DNA of 64,000 bases from Thauera sp034003485 (lineage in GTDB: Bacteria > Pseudomonadota > Gammaproteobacteria > Burkholderiales > Rhodocyclaceae), in assembly GCF_034003485.1 (NCBI RefSeq), contig NZ_JAVEYL010000021.1, positions 8,069-72,068 on the forward strand. Reading direction: 5' to 3'. The notes beneath the pieces were generated by a model. That model was given only the letters and a program-made list of their open reading frames with translations. It was not told the origin of the DNA and made no database searches. The position numbers and the translations under genes are program-made. Below, piece after piece: positions 1-8,098 of this stretch; position 1 is the first letter of the stretch, and the number at the start of each line of letters is the position of its first letter.

Positions 1-860
1 TCATCCGGAGGAACAGAAAACCGCGCCGAGGTCTCGTCAACCCACTGCTGCTGCTCATGAGGTGTCATGCCGTCGAAGAAAGCGGCTGTTTCCTTGGCGC
101 GGCGGAGTTCCGCTACGCAATTGAGCATCATGACAGAGGTGGAGAACTGCTTCCGAGAACCAAACATCAGAACGACCGAGCGTTCCGGAAAGTTTATCTG
201 ATGCTCGCTGACTTGGCATTCCGCCAGCCCCGCAACCTTTCGGAAGTCGGCAACGACCGCACCGCGATCACCGCGCACAGGCAGCCAGACCTCCCACCAG
301 AACTGCTCGTCGGCATCCTGCGGGAAAGTATCAAAATCATCGGTCCAAAGGGAGCGGATTTCTGCGCTTCGAATGGAGGAAATGGTGTTTAAAAGCGCAT
401 GGTGATCGTTCGAATCACCGTTGACCTTCTTGCGCTCCGCCAAATAGTCTTCTACGTACTTTTCGAAATGGGCAAGCTTCCCGTCTGGCACGAAGACATT
501 GGCGTGAGTGATGCCGTCTTCAGACGTGACACTCAGAACTTCAATCTGCTCCTTCCGATTCTTAGCTCGCTCATTTCCAAGACTCTCGAATGCCAGTGCA
601 ACGTCCTGCACGCTAACGAACTGGATTTGGAGACCCAAGCCACTTTCAAGATCCTGCTCTTTTTGGGCTTTAATCACCTGCTCCGCAATTGCATTTAACG
701 CTTGCAATTGATCCATCAGCGCCGCCCCATGTTGGGCTCGGTCGGGCTGCGGTATTGCCGGTGTACCGCCGCCACCATTTTGCGGCGCCTTGAATCCTTG
801 GGCCTGTGATGTGTTCGTCAGTACAAGGTGGGGGCGTTTATCTTGTGCTCGTTCCGGCAT
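1..860 (-). CDS. ietS: IetS-like subtilisin-family (S8) serine protease, N-terminal part, runs off the window
   Basis: An open frame on the minus strand begins at ATG 858-860 and stays open to position 1 (about 286 codons), so the 3' part is outside the window. The N-terminus (MPERAQDKRPHLVL, then a Gly/Pro-rich linker and HGAAL) and the later stretches NVFVPDGKLAHFEKYVEDY and IRSLWTDDFDTFP-WWEVWL resemble the long N-terminal extension of the S8 peptidases that are paired with small AAA+ ATPases. The catalytic Asp/His/Ser are not in view. The start overlaps the end of the upstream ATPase gene by 23 nt, implying translational coupling. In the IetAS system of the Agrobacterium Ti plasmid the protease is the toxic partner, and IetAS has also been reported as an anti-phage system (established knowledge). 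The call here rests on context plus N-terminal resemblance recalled from the family. Confidence 0.65.
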   Translation of the reverse strand, partial: MPERAQDKRPHLVLTNTSQAQGFKAPQNGGGGTPAIPQPDRAQHGAALMDQLQALNAIAEQVIKAQKEQDLESGLGLQIQFVSVQDVALAFESLGNERAKNRKEQIEVLSVTSEDGITHANVFVPDGKLAHFEKYVEDYLAERKKVNGDSNDHHALLNTISSIRSAEIRSLWTDDFDTFPQDADEQFWWEVWLPVRGDRGAVVADFRKVAGLAECQVSEHQINFPERSVVLMFGSRKQFSTSVMMLNCVAELRRAKETAAFFDGMTPHEQQQWVDETSARFSVPPD

Positions 861-1890
861 CGCTTCTTATTGACGTCTTGTTTCGGGCTAGTTTTTCACT
901 GATGAGCCGGCGCTCATGTAGCGCGCGCTCCAGCGCAACTCGTTGCACCTTAGCCTGGTCATGCATGATCGCGTCTTTAATCGATTCGTCCACCGCACGA
1001 CAAATTTCCGCGTAACTCAAACCCTCTGCACGTTCGGCCAAACCGTCTTTTTTGAATGGTTTTGGGGCAAACGCACCCAAACGCGACCGGATCAAATCAA
1101 GTGCCTGTGTGGAGGTCGGCAAGTGGTATTCCACAACGTCATCGAAACGCCGGAATAAGGCGCTGTCTAGGACTTCAGGATGGTTGGTTGCAGCGACAAT
1201 GAGGCTATTCGACTGGTCATGCTCAATCATCTGTAGGAAGCTGTTCAACACACGCCGAATCTCGCCCACATCGTTAGCATTCCCGCGCTGCGATCCGATT
1301 GCGTCAAATTCATCGAAGAAATAGACACCTCGAATGTCAGCGATGGCGTCAAAAACCTGTCGAAGCTTGGCTGCCGTCTCGCCCATAAACTTCGTGATCA
1401 ACGAATCTAGGCGGACGAGAAACAAGGGGATACCCAATTCGCCGGCCAAAGCGGAAGCTGTCATGGTCTTCCCAGTCCCGGGGGGGCCGACAAGCAAGAG
1501 TTTCCTGCGAGGGGATAGCCCATGTTCCTTGATCCGGGCGAGCAGCCGTTGTTCCTTGATGATGCGAGCGAGTTGCATGGCCGCAAATTCGTCCAGAACC
1601 ATGTCACCCATTCGGTTTGCTGGATGAGTCACGGTTAAGAGATTGGCTAGCTCGCCCCGGGGTCTGGCCGTGTTGCTCAGGGCACCGGCGATGGGCACAA
1701 GCTTGCCAGAAGGGTCTTGACCCAAACGGGTCTTAGCTGCGTCGATTAGGTCGCGCAACTCTCCCGCGAACTTGCCATGACCCAGCTTCGCCTCGTGCGC
1801 AGCAACCTGCATCGCAACCGAATAGAAATGCCCATCGTCACGGCTGATATGTGACTTAATGAGGGCTTTGAGTTGTTCTGCGCTGGCCAT
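838..1890 (-). CDS. ietA: IetA-like AAA+ ATPase (antitoxin/regulator of the paired subtilase)
   Basis: This 350-aa protein has a short helical N-terminal region followed by one AAA+ module: Walker A GPPGTGKT (residues 135-142), Walker B VYFFDEFDAI (about 189-198), sensor-1 AATN and an Arg-finger region LFRRFDD. It resembles the FtsH/SpoVK-type small ATPases that precede S8 proteases. The gene overlaps the downstream protease start by 23 nt, the classic two-gene IetAS arrangement in which the ATPase restrains the protease. Start ATG 1888-1890 (MASAEQL) was kept; no strong ribosome binding site is visible. Base composition is clearly lower in G+C than the rest of the window, consistent with an acquired island. 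An unrelated AAA ATPase is possible, but the neighbouring protease start argues for IetA. Confidence 0.75.
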   Translation of the reverse strand: MASAEQLKALIKSHISRDDGHFYSVAMQVAAHEAKLGHGKFAGELRDLIDAAKTRLGQDPSGKLVPIAGALSNTARPRGELANLLTVTHPANRMGDMVLDEFAAMQLARIIKEQRLLARIKEHGLSPRRKLLLVGPPGTGKTMTASALAGELGIPLFLVRLDSLITKFMGETAAKLRQVFDAIADIRGVYFFDEFDAIGSQRGNANDVGEIRRVLNSFLQMIEHDQSNSLIVAATNHPEVLDSALFRRFDDVVEYHLPTSTQALDLIRSRLGAFAPKPFKKDGLAERAEGLSYAEICRAVDESIKDAIMHDQAKVQRVALERALHERRLISEKLARNKTSIRSDAGTSTR

Positions 1891-2275
1891 GGCGTCATTG
1901 TGAACTAGTTTGATCGCCCAATACAGCCTAAGAATGCTCGAGTCTATGTCCCGAACGGCGCGGTGCGGCTGACTGTTGTTCCGCTACACGAGATTCTCGT
2001 GTCCGGCAGCGTCCTGACAGTAAGCTGCTATTGCGCGTGCATACGTCATCAGGCAGGTCTGGGTCGCAAACAGACTGTCGAGGAGGAGATTATGCGACAC
2101 GGTCTAGATCGACCCATATGGCATTTGATGTCATCGCGCAGCCCGTTGTCACCACTTGCCGGAAGATTAACGTTACGTTTTAAAGCAAGCGTACTCTGGA
2201 CCTGCCTTAAATGACTCCCATGTAAAATCTGGGTTTTGGGATACTCGGCAAGTGTTGCCCTTCGTATAACAGGAT
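1891..2275. other. Island edge: intergenic region between ietA and the comM fragment
   Basis: This 385-nt non-coding stretch is of low G+C. It should hold the ietA promoter (reading leftward) and the right boundary of the island. A 40-codon plus-strand frame at 2092-2214 has a good Shine-Dalgarno-like GAGGAGGAG just before its ATG, but the peptide resembles nothing I know, so it is not called. The last bases before comM homology read TATAACA (2265-2271). No integrase or transposase lies in the part visible here. Confidence 0.5.
1986..2002. promoter_or_regulatory. Perfect 8-bp inverted repeat upstream of ietA
   Basis: ACACGAGA and TCTCGTGT flank a single central T, about 95 nt upstream of the ietA start codon. 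A tight palindrome this close to a toxin-antitoxin-like operon suggests an operator for a dimeric regulator. No regulator gene is visible in the window portion of the island. Confidence 0.4.
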
Positions 2276-2755
2276 GTCGCGGCGATGAATCCCTGCCCCT
2301 GCGGCCACCATGGCGACCCGCTGCGCAACTGCCGATGCACGCCCGACCAGATCGCGCGCTACCGGGGCCGGCTGTCGGGGCCGCTGCTCGATCGCATCGA
2401 CCTGGTGGTCGAAGTGCCCGCGATCGCGCCCGAGGCGCTCGCTCGCGGCCCGGCGGGGGAGGCGTCGGCAGTCGTGCGCGAGCGGGTAAATAGCGCACGT
2501 GCCGCGCAGAGCGTCAGACAGGGCTGCGCGAACGCAGACCTGCCCGCCGGCGAGGTCGAGCGCCACTGCCGGCCCGATCCGGCCGGCGAGACCCTGCTGC
2601 AACAGGCCATGCAGCGGCTGAAGCTGTCGGCGAGGGCGTATCATCGCGTGCTTCGGGTGGCGCGCACGCTGGCGGATCTGGCCGGCGTCGAGCGCCCCGG
2701 CGCGGCGCACATCGCCGAGGCCATCCAGTACAGGCGCAGCCTCGACGGCCGCTGA
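2276..2755 (+). pseudogene. comM: comM/yifB (Mg-chelatase-like ATPase) 3' fragment, 5' two-thirds missing
   Basis: Reading frame VAAMNPCPCGHHGD then LSGPLLDRIDLVVEV and a C-terminal Mg_chelatase_C region (LLQQAMQRLKLSARAYHRV to EAIQYRRSL) match the final ~158 residues of ComM/YifB, normally about 500 aa. Homology begins abruptly at codon GTC 2276-2278; upstream in the same frame are GAT, CAG and a TAA stop at 2267-2269. The missing 5' part is presumably on the far side of the island. ComM is a helicase promoting branch migration during natural transformation, and comM is a known island target in Acinetobacter (AbaR elements). An internal ATG at 2285 could express a stub, but it lacks the AAA+ core. 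Confidence 0.8.
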
Positions 2756-2861
2756 GTCCATCCAGTGAGTGCGGCCCGCGAGTGCGGCCCATGCGTCCAG
2801 CCACAGGCCGGGCCGTCACGGCCGCTGGACGTACCCGCGCCACGCAGTCCATCAGGCCGAA

Positions 2862-4058
2862 ATGACAAAGACGCCCTCGCTCGATCGCCTCGCCTTCATG
2901 CTCGCGCTGCTCTCCGCCATCGGTCCGTTCTCGATCGATGCCTACCTGCCCGCGTTCCCGCAGATCGCCGCGACGCTCGGCGCCACCCAGCTCGAGGTGC
3001 AGCAGACGCTCACCGTCTATATGGCCGCGCTGGCGCTGATGGTGCTCTGGCATGGCGCGCTCGCCGACCGCTTCGGCCGCCGCCGCGTGCTGCTGCTGCT
3101 CACCGCGGTGTTCGCCGTGGCTTCGCTGATGTGCGCGCTGGCGCCGAGCATCGAGTGGTTGTGGGTCGGCCGTGCGCTGCAGGGGGTGAGCGGCGGGGCC
3201 GGGATCGTTGTCGGCCGCGCCGTGGTGCGCGACTTGCACGAGGGGCCTCAGGCGCAGCGCCTGATGTCGCGGGTGATGCTGATCTTCGCGCTCGCCCCGG
3301 CGATCGCGCCGATGGTCGGCGCCGGGCTGCTGGCGCTGGCCGGATGGCGATCGATCTTCGTGTTCCTGACGGTGTTCGGCACCTTCCTGTGCTGGATGAT
3401 CTGGCGCTTCCTGCCCGAGACGCTCGATGCGGATGAACGCCAGCCGCTGCATCCGCTGCACCTGCTGCGCGGCTACGCCGGCATCTTCTCCCATCCGGCG
3501 TTCATGCTGCTGGCCATCGGCATCGCGCTCAATTTCAACGGCTTCTTCGTGTATGTGCTGTCGGCGCCGGTGTTCATCATCGACCACCTCGGGCTGGGCA
3601 GCGGCGGCTTCATCTGGCTGTTTGGCCCCGCGGTGATCGGCATGATGCTCGGCTCGGTGCTGTCCGAACGTGTGGCGGGACGGTGGTCGCAGATCCGCAC
3701 GGTGGCGACCGGATTCGCGGTGATGTTCGCCGCGGTGGCGCTCAACCTCGCCGTGTCGGGGCTGCTGCCGGCCGGCGTGCCGCAATCGGTGCTCCCGATC
3801 GGCTTGTTCGCATGCGGGATGTCGATCGCGATGCCGGCAATGAGCCTGCTTGCGCTCGAGCTCTTTCCGGCGCGCCGCGGCATGGCGTCGAGCTGCCAGA
3901 GCTTCCTCCAGATCGGCCTCAACGCGGTGACCGCCGGCATGACGGCGCCGCTGCTGTGGGGCAGCACCTTCAGCCTCGCGAGCGGCATGGCGCTGTTCGC
4001 CATGGCCGGCCTTGTCGCGTGGCGGCTGTGGATGCGCCTGCCCGCGGCGCGGCGCTGA
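2862..4058 (+). CDS. Bcr/CflA-family MFS drug efflux transporter
   Basis: This 398-aa protein has about 12 hydrophobic segments. The DHA1 Bcr/CflA hallmarks include FSIDAYLPAFPQIAATL in TM1, the loop motif GALADRFGRRRVLL between TM2 and TM3, and the antiporter-type region LQGVSGGAGIVVGRAVVRD near TM5. Family members export drugs such as bicyclomycin and chloramphenicol, or sulfonamides and cysteine, by proton antiport. I chose ATG 2862 (MTKTPSLDRL) rather than the upstream in-frame start at 2769, which would add 31 residues of arginine/histidine-rich sequence unlike the family. No obvious operon partner is present. Confidence 0.88.
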   Translation: MTKTPSLDRLAFMLALLSAIGPFSIDAYLPAFPQIAATLGATQLEVQQTLTVYMAALALMVLWHGALADRFGRRRVLLLLTAVFAVASLMCALAPSIEWLWVGRALQGVSGGAGIVVGRAVVRDLHEGPQAQRLMSRVMLIFALAPAIAPMVGAGLLALAGWRSIFVFLTVFGTFLCWMIWRFLPETLDADERQPLHPLHLLRGYAGIFSHPAFMLLAIGIALNFNGFFVYVLSAPVFIIDHLGLGSGGFIWLFGPAVIGMMLGSVLSERVAGRWSQIRTVATGFAVMFAAVALNLAVSGLLPAGVPQSVLPIGLFACGMSIAMPAMSLLALELFPARRGMASSCQSFLQIGLNAVTAGMTAPLLWGSTFSLASGMALFAMAGLVAWRLWMRLPAARR

Positions 4059-4076
4059 GCGCGCGCGGCGTGGCGG

Positions 4077-4469
4077 TCAGCACTGCTCCCAGGGCAGGCC
4101 GTCGTGGCGCCAGCCGTTGACCGAATTGCGGTGATGCCGGGCGTCGAGTTCGCCCTCGAAGCCGTACATGACGTTGTAGACGGTGCTGAAACCGGCCTCG
4201 AGCAGGGCGTTTCCGGCAACCTCGGAGCGGTTGCCCGAGCGGCAGATCAACAGCAGCGGGCGGTGGCCGCCGTTTCCCGCGAGCTTCTTCACCTCGCCGA
4301 CGAAGTTCGGGTTCACCTCCCAGTCCGGGCCATCGTTCCACGACACGTGGATGGCGCCGACCGGGTGGCCGACGAAGAGGTACTCGATCTCGCTGCGCAC
4401 GTCGATCAACAGGGCGTCGGGGTTGGACTGCTGCAGTTCGTAAGCCTCGGTCGGGGTGATGTGTTTCAT
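4077..4469 (-). CDS. Rhodanese-like sulfurtransferase domain protein
   Basis: This 130-aa single-domain rhodanese has the DVR element (residues 23-25) and the active-site loop CRSGNRS with catalytic Cys76. It is probably a cytoplasmic sulfur carrier or thiosulfate:acceptor sulfurtransferase; the acceptor is unknown. The gene is divergent from the livG-type ABC gene cluster. An AAGGAG-like site lies just upstream of the ATG (sequence reads CTCC TTATTG on the plus strand at about 4478-4486). Confidence 0.85.
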   Translation of the reverse strand: MKHITPTEAYELQQSNPDALLIDVRSEIEYLFVGHPVGAIHVSWNDGPDWEVNPNFVGEVKKLAGNGGHRPLLLICRSGNRSEVAGNALLEAGFSTVYNVMYGFEGELDARHHRNSVNGWRHDGLPWEQC

Positions 4470-4495
4470 CGCCGGTCTCCTTATTGTTGGGCGCA

Positions 4496-4507
4496 GAATT
4501 ATATTCT
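4496..4507 (-). promoter_or_regulatory. Candidate promoter -10 / AT dyad between rhodanese and ABC operon
   Basis: A 13-nt AT-rich dyad (AGAAT-TAT-ATTCT, 4495-4507) on the minus strand contains TATAAT about 30 nt upstream of the rhodanese start, in otherwise GC-rich DNA. No convincing -35 was found. The dyad could also be an operator serving both divergent units. Confidence 0.35.
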
Positions 4508-4639
4508 GAACAACCGATGTGCTCCTGCGGCGCAGTGTAGTGGTTGGCCCTGATGTTTCCGTTCTGGCGCTTCGGCTAACGTGGGTTTCGTTTCAGTTTT
4601 TTGAATCCTGCCGTGCCCGGTGCAAGGAACCCCGACGCT

Positions 4640-5479
4640 ATGCTCGAAGTGGACGGCCTGGTCAAAGCCTTCGGCGGCTTTCGTGCCGTCGACGGCTGCA
4701 GCTTGTGTGTCAGGCAGGGCGAGATCCTCGGCCTCATCGGCCCCAACGGTGCGGGCAAGACCACGCTGTTCAACCTCATCGCCGGTGCGCTGCAGCCGAC
4801 CGCGGGCGCGATCCGCTTCCTCGGCGAGGACATCACCGCGCTGCCCACCGACGCGCGCTTCCACAAGGGCCTGGTGCGCACCTTCCAGATCCCGCACGAG
4901 TTCCACAACCTCAGCGCGCGCGAGAACCTGATGATGGTGCCGCCGGGCCAGCCGGGCGAGAACCTGTTTGCCAACTGGTTCGCCGCCGGCAAGGTGCGCG
5001 CGGCCGAAGAGGCGGTGCGCAGGAAGGCTGACGACACGCTCGCCTTCCTCGAGCTCGGCCACGTCGCCGACGAGCGCGCCGGCAACCTCTCCGGCGGCCA
5101 GAAGAAGCTGCTCGAGCTCGGTCGCACGATGATGACCGACGCCAGACTGGTGCTGCTCGACGAGCCCGCAGCCGGCGTCAACCGCACCCTGCTGCGCAAG
5201 CTCGAGGACAAGATCCTGATCCTCAACCGCGAGCGCGGCTACACCTTCATCCTCATCGAGCACGACATGGAGATGATCGAGAAGCTGTGCGCGCCGGTGG
5301 TGTGCATGGCCGAGGGCAAGGTGCTGATCGAGGGCGATTTCCACACCGTGCGCTCCGACTCCCGCGTGCTCGAGGCCTACCTCGGCGAGACGCCGACCGC
5401 GGTCGAGCGCGAGGCCGCCGAGCACGATCCCAAGGTCGAGGCCCTGCGCGAGCAGGAACTGCACCGGGAGGATCTGTGA
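4640..5479 (+). CDS. livG: Branched-chain amino acid-type ABC transporter, ATP-binding protein LivG-like
   Basis: This is the ATPase of a HAAT-family importer: Walker A GPNGAGKTT (about residues 34-42), ABC signature LSGGQKK (about 150) and Walker B LVLLDEPAAG (about 170). A LivG-typical C-terminal region follows. ATG 4640 (MLEVDGLVKAFGG) was chosen, with AAGGA at 4624-4628; an in-frame TTG at 4601 is the alternative. The stop overlaps the next gene's ATG (TGATG, 5477-5481). It is first in a five-gene operon. The ligand could be a branched-chain amino acid, amide/urea or aromatic acid; sequence alone does not decide. Confidence 0.88.
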   Translation: MLEVDGLVKAFGGFRAVDGCSLCVRQGEILGLIGPNGAGKTTLFNLIAGALQPTAGAIRFLGEDITALPTDARFHKGLVRTFQIPHEFHNLSARENLMMVPPGQPGENLFANWFAAGKVRAAEEAVRRKADDTLAFLELGHVADERAGNLSGGQKKLLELGRTMMTDARLVLLDEPAAGVNRTLLRKLEDKILILNRERGYTFILIEHDMEMIEKLCAPVVCMAEGKVLIEGDFHTVRSDSRVLEAYLGETPTAVEREAAEHDPKVEALREQELHREDL

Positions 5480-6183
5480 TGGCGCTGCTCGACATGAGGG
5501 CGGTGCGCGGCGGCTATGGCGACGCCGACATCCTGCACGGGGTGTCCATCACGGTGGGCGAGCGCGAGATCGTGGTCATCGTCGGCCCCAACGGCGCGGG
5601 CAAATCCACCGCGATGAAAGCCGTGTTCGGCCTGCTCAAGGTGCGCGGCGGCAGCATCGTGTTCGATGGCGAGGACATCACCGCCTGGGCGCCCGACCGC
5701 ATCGTGCAGCGCGGCATCTGCTACGTGCCGCAGGTGGACAACGTGTTCCGCGAGATGACGGTGCACGAGAACTTCGAGATGGGCGCCTTCCTGCGCCGCG
5801 GCGATTTGTCCGCCGCCTTCGACCGCGTGTATGGCCTCTTCCCCGACCTCAAGGCCAAGCGCAAGAACCTCGCCGGCGACCTCTCCGGTGGCCAGCGCCA
5901 GATGGTGGCGATGGGTCGCGCGCTGATGCTCGATCCCAAACTGCTGCTGCTCGACGAACCCACCGCCGGCCTGTCGCCCAAGTACATGGAACAGATCTTC
6001 CAGATAACCCGCGACGTGCGCGACGCCGGGGTATCCATCCTGCTCGTCGAGCAGCACGCCAAGCAGGCGCTCGCCTTCTGCGACCGCGGCTACGTGCTCG
6101 CGACCGGTGCCAACCGCCACGAGGGCACCGGACAGGCCCTGCTCGCCGATCGCGAGGTGGCCGAAATGTTCCTCGGCGGCTAA
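5479..6183 (+). CDS. livF: Branched-chain amino acid-type ABC transporter, ATP-binding protein LivF-like
   Basis: This 234-aa second ATPase of the importer has Walker A GPNGAGKST (about residue 35), signature LSGGQRQ (about 134), Walker B LLLLDEPTAG (about 154), an H-loop in VEQHAKQ and a LivF-type C-terminus ending in EMFLGG. The ATG overlaps the livG stop by one base, so translation is coupled. It pairs with LivG as a heterodimer on the cytoplasmic face of the LivH/LivM channel. Confidence 0.9.
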   Translation: MALLDMRAVRGGYGDADILHGVSITVGEREIVVIVGPNGAGKSTAMKAVFGLLKVRGGSIVFDGEDITAWAPDRIVQRGICYVPQVDNVFREMTVHENFEMGAFLRRGDLSAAFDRVYGLFPDLKAKRKNLAGDLSGGQRQMVAMGRALMLDPKLLLLDEPTAGLSPKYMEQIFQITRDVRDAGVSILLVEQHAKQALAFCDRGYVLATGANRHEGTGQALLADREVAEMFLGG

Positions 6184-6198
6184 GGGAGTCCGGCGCTC

Positions 6199-7068
6199 AT
6201 GAGTTTCATGGACTTCCTCAACTTCCACCTCGTGCCCGGCATCGTGCTCGGCTCGGTCTATGCGGTGGGTGCGATCGGGATCACGCTGGTGTTCGGCATC
6301 CTGCGCTTCGCGCACTTCGCCCATGGCGACATGGCCACGCTCGGGGCCTTCATCGCGCTCGCCCTGGTCACCGCCGGGCTCACCCCGTGGACGGCGCTGC
6401 CGATCGCGATGGCGGCGGTCGCGGTGGTGGCGATCGGTGTCGACAAGCTGTTCTACGACTACCTCAAGGTGCGGCCCAAGATCATGACCGTGATGGCCTC
6501 GCTCGGCGTCGCGCTGATGCTGCGTGCGGTGGTGCAGGTGGTGTTCGGCGTCGATCCGCGCACCTACGCCACCGGCATCGTGCGCCCGGACGACTACTTC
6601 GGCCTCCTGCTGCGCGACCGCGAGCTGTACACACTGGCGGCGGTGGTGCTGATCGTCGTGGGCCTCACGCTCTTCCTGCGTCATTCGCGCTGGGGCAAGG
6701 CGATGCGGGCGATGTCCGACAACCCCGATCTGGCGCGGCTCTCGGGCGTGGACAACCGCAAGGTCACCATGCTGACCTGGGCGATCGTCGGCGCGCTGTG
6801 CGCGGCCTCGGGCTTCATGCTCGGCATCAACAACGAGCTGCACTCGATGATGGGCTGGCAGGTGCTGCTGCCGATGTTCGCCGCGGCGATCCTCGGTGGC
6901 GTCGGTCGCGTCGAGGGCGCGGTGCTCGGCGGCCTGATCGTGGGCATCGCCGAGGAACTGTCGATCTTCATCCTGCCGGCGCAGTACAAGGCCGCCACCG
7001 CCTTCGTGCTGCTGCTGCTGATCCTGCTCGTCCGCCCGCGTGGGCTGCTCAACGGCAAGGTGCTCTGA
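6199..7068 (+). CDS. livH: Branched-chain amino acid-type ABC transporter permease LivH-like
   Basis: This 289-aa permease has about eight hydrophobic helices. Its N-terminus (GIVLGSVYAVGAIGITLVFG, FAHGDMATLGAF) and the EAA-like region AILGGVGRVEGAVLGGL are typical of LivH. It lies 15 nt after livF and its TGA overlaps the ATG of livM. It forms half of the membrane channel. Confidence 0.9.
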   Translation: MSFMDFLNFHLVPGIVLGSVYAVGAIGITLVFGILRFAHFAHGDMATLGAFIALALVTAGLTPWTALPIAMAAVAVVAIGVDKLFYDYLKVRPKIMTVMASLGVALMLRAVVQVVFGVDPRTYATGIVRPDDYFGLLLRDRELYTLAAVVLIVVGLTLFLRHSRWGKAMRAMSDNPDLARLSGVDNRKVTMLTWAIVGALCAASGFMLGINNELHSMMGWQVLLPMFAAAILGGVGRVEGAVLGGLIVGIAEELSIFILPAQYKAATAFVLLLLILLVRPRGLLNGKVL

Positions 7069-8012
7069 TGGATCTGCTCGGTCTCGCCAACTACGCGGTC
7101 TTCATGGGCATCCTGATCGGCATCTATGCGCTGCTCGCGCTCGGGCTGAACATCCAGTGGGGCTTCACCGGCCTGTTCAACGCCGGCATCGCGGGCTTCT
7201 TCGCGGTCGGTGCCTATGCCTCGGCGATCCTCACCAGCCTGCCGGCGAGTGGCCGGCTCGGCGGCTACGAGCTGCCGCTGGTGGTGGGCTGGCTGGCGGC
7301 GATGGCGGCCGCGGCGGCGATCGCATGGCCGATCGGCAAGGTCTGCCTGCGCTTCCGCTCCGACTACCTTGCGATCGCCACCATCGGCATCGCCGAGATC
7401 ATCCGCCTGGTGATCCGCACGGAGGGCTGGCTCACCGGCGGCGTGCGCGGCGTGACCGGCGTGCCGCGCCCCTTCGGCGATCTCGACTACATGCCCTCGC
7501 AGGTGGCCTACCTGGCCATTGTGGCCACGCTGGTGCTGGTCGCCTACCTGCTCGTCGAGCGTCAGGTGAGATCGCCCTGGGGGCGCATGATGCGGGCGAT
7601 CCGCGACAACGAGCTCGCCGCGGCGGCGATGGGCAAGCAGGTCGAGGCGCGCCGGCTGCAGGCCTTCGTGTTCGGCTCGGCGCTGATGGGGCTGGCGGGC
7701 GCGCTGTTCGTGCATTTCAACCGCTCGATCACGCCCGAGGCGATCGACCCGATGATCGCCACCTTCCTGATCTGGATCATGCTGATCCTCGGCGGCTCGG
7801 GCAACAACCGCGGCGCCATCCTCGGCGCGGCGGTGATCTGGATCATCTGGTCGGTGTCCGAGCTGCTCACCGACCGCCTGCCGACCGAGATCGCGGTGCA
7901 GGCCAAGTACGCGCGCGTGTTCATCATCGGCCTGACGCTGCAGCTGGTGCTGCGCTTCCGGCCAGAGGGCATCCTGCCCGAGCGCCAGCCGGGTTCGCCG
8001 CCGCATCGCTGA
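7068..8012 (+). CDS. livM: Branched-chain amino acid-type ABC transporter permease LivM-like
   Basis: This 314-aa permease carries the LivM hallmarks: GLNIQWGFTGLFNAGIAGFF, LRFRSDYLAIATIGIAEIIR and the cytoplasmic EAA-like loop around MILGGSGNNRGAILGA. The ATG at 7068-7070 overlaps the livH stop (TGATG). A larger alternate-frame ORF across this region is a shadow. It is the partner of LivH. Confidence 0.9.
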   Translation: MDLLGLANYAVFMGILIGIYALLALGLNIQWGFTGLFNAGIAGFFAVGAYASAILTSLPASGRLGGYELPLVVGWLAAMAAAAAIAWPIGKVCLRFRSDYLAIATIGIAEIIRLVIRTEGWLTGGVRGVTGVPRPFGDLDYMPSQVAYLAIVATLVLVAYLLVERQVRSPWGRMMRAIRDNELAAAAMGKQVEARRLQAFVFGSALMGLAGALFVHFNRSITPEAIDPMIATFLIWIMLILGGSGNNRGAILGAAVIWIIWSVSELLTDRLPTEIAVQAKYARVFIIGLTLQLVLRFRPEGILPERQPGSPPHR

Positions 8013-8098
8013 ACGCCGGCGCGCACGACATTCGTAGCGGGCCCGCCGCGGGCCCGGATCGTCCATCAGTGCTTCGGCACATTCAGGAGGTGACAAAG

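Noticed and set aside
399..711. Plus-strand frames of 67-111 codons at 57-711
   Set aside because: They are antisense to the open minus-strand subtilase N-terminal frame, which has family-like sequence.
2092..2214. 40-codon plus-strand frame with a strong Shine-Dalgarno next to the island edge
   Set aside because: No similarity recognised and codon use is uninformative at this length; kept only as a note in the intergenic entry.
1891..2275. Terminal inverted repeats of a Tn7-like element
   Set aside because: Looked for repeated ~20-nt boxes near the comM junction but saw none convincing; only the final ACA before the junction is suggestive.
5377..6843. 488-aa minus-strand open frame across livF/livH
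   Set aside because: His/Gln/Arg-rich shadow frame antisense to well-conserved ABC transporter genes; high G+C produces many such frames.
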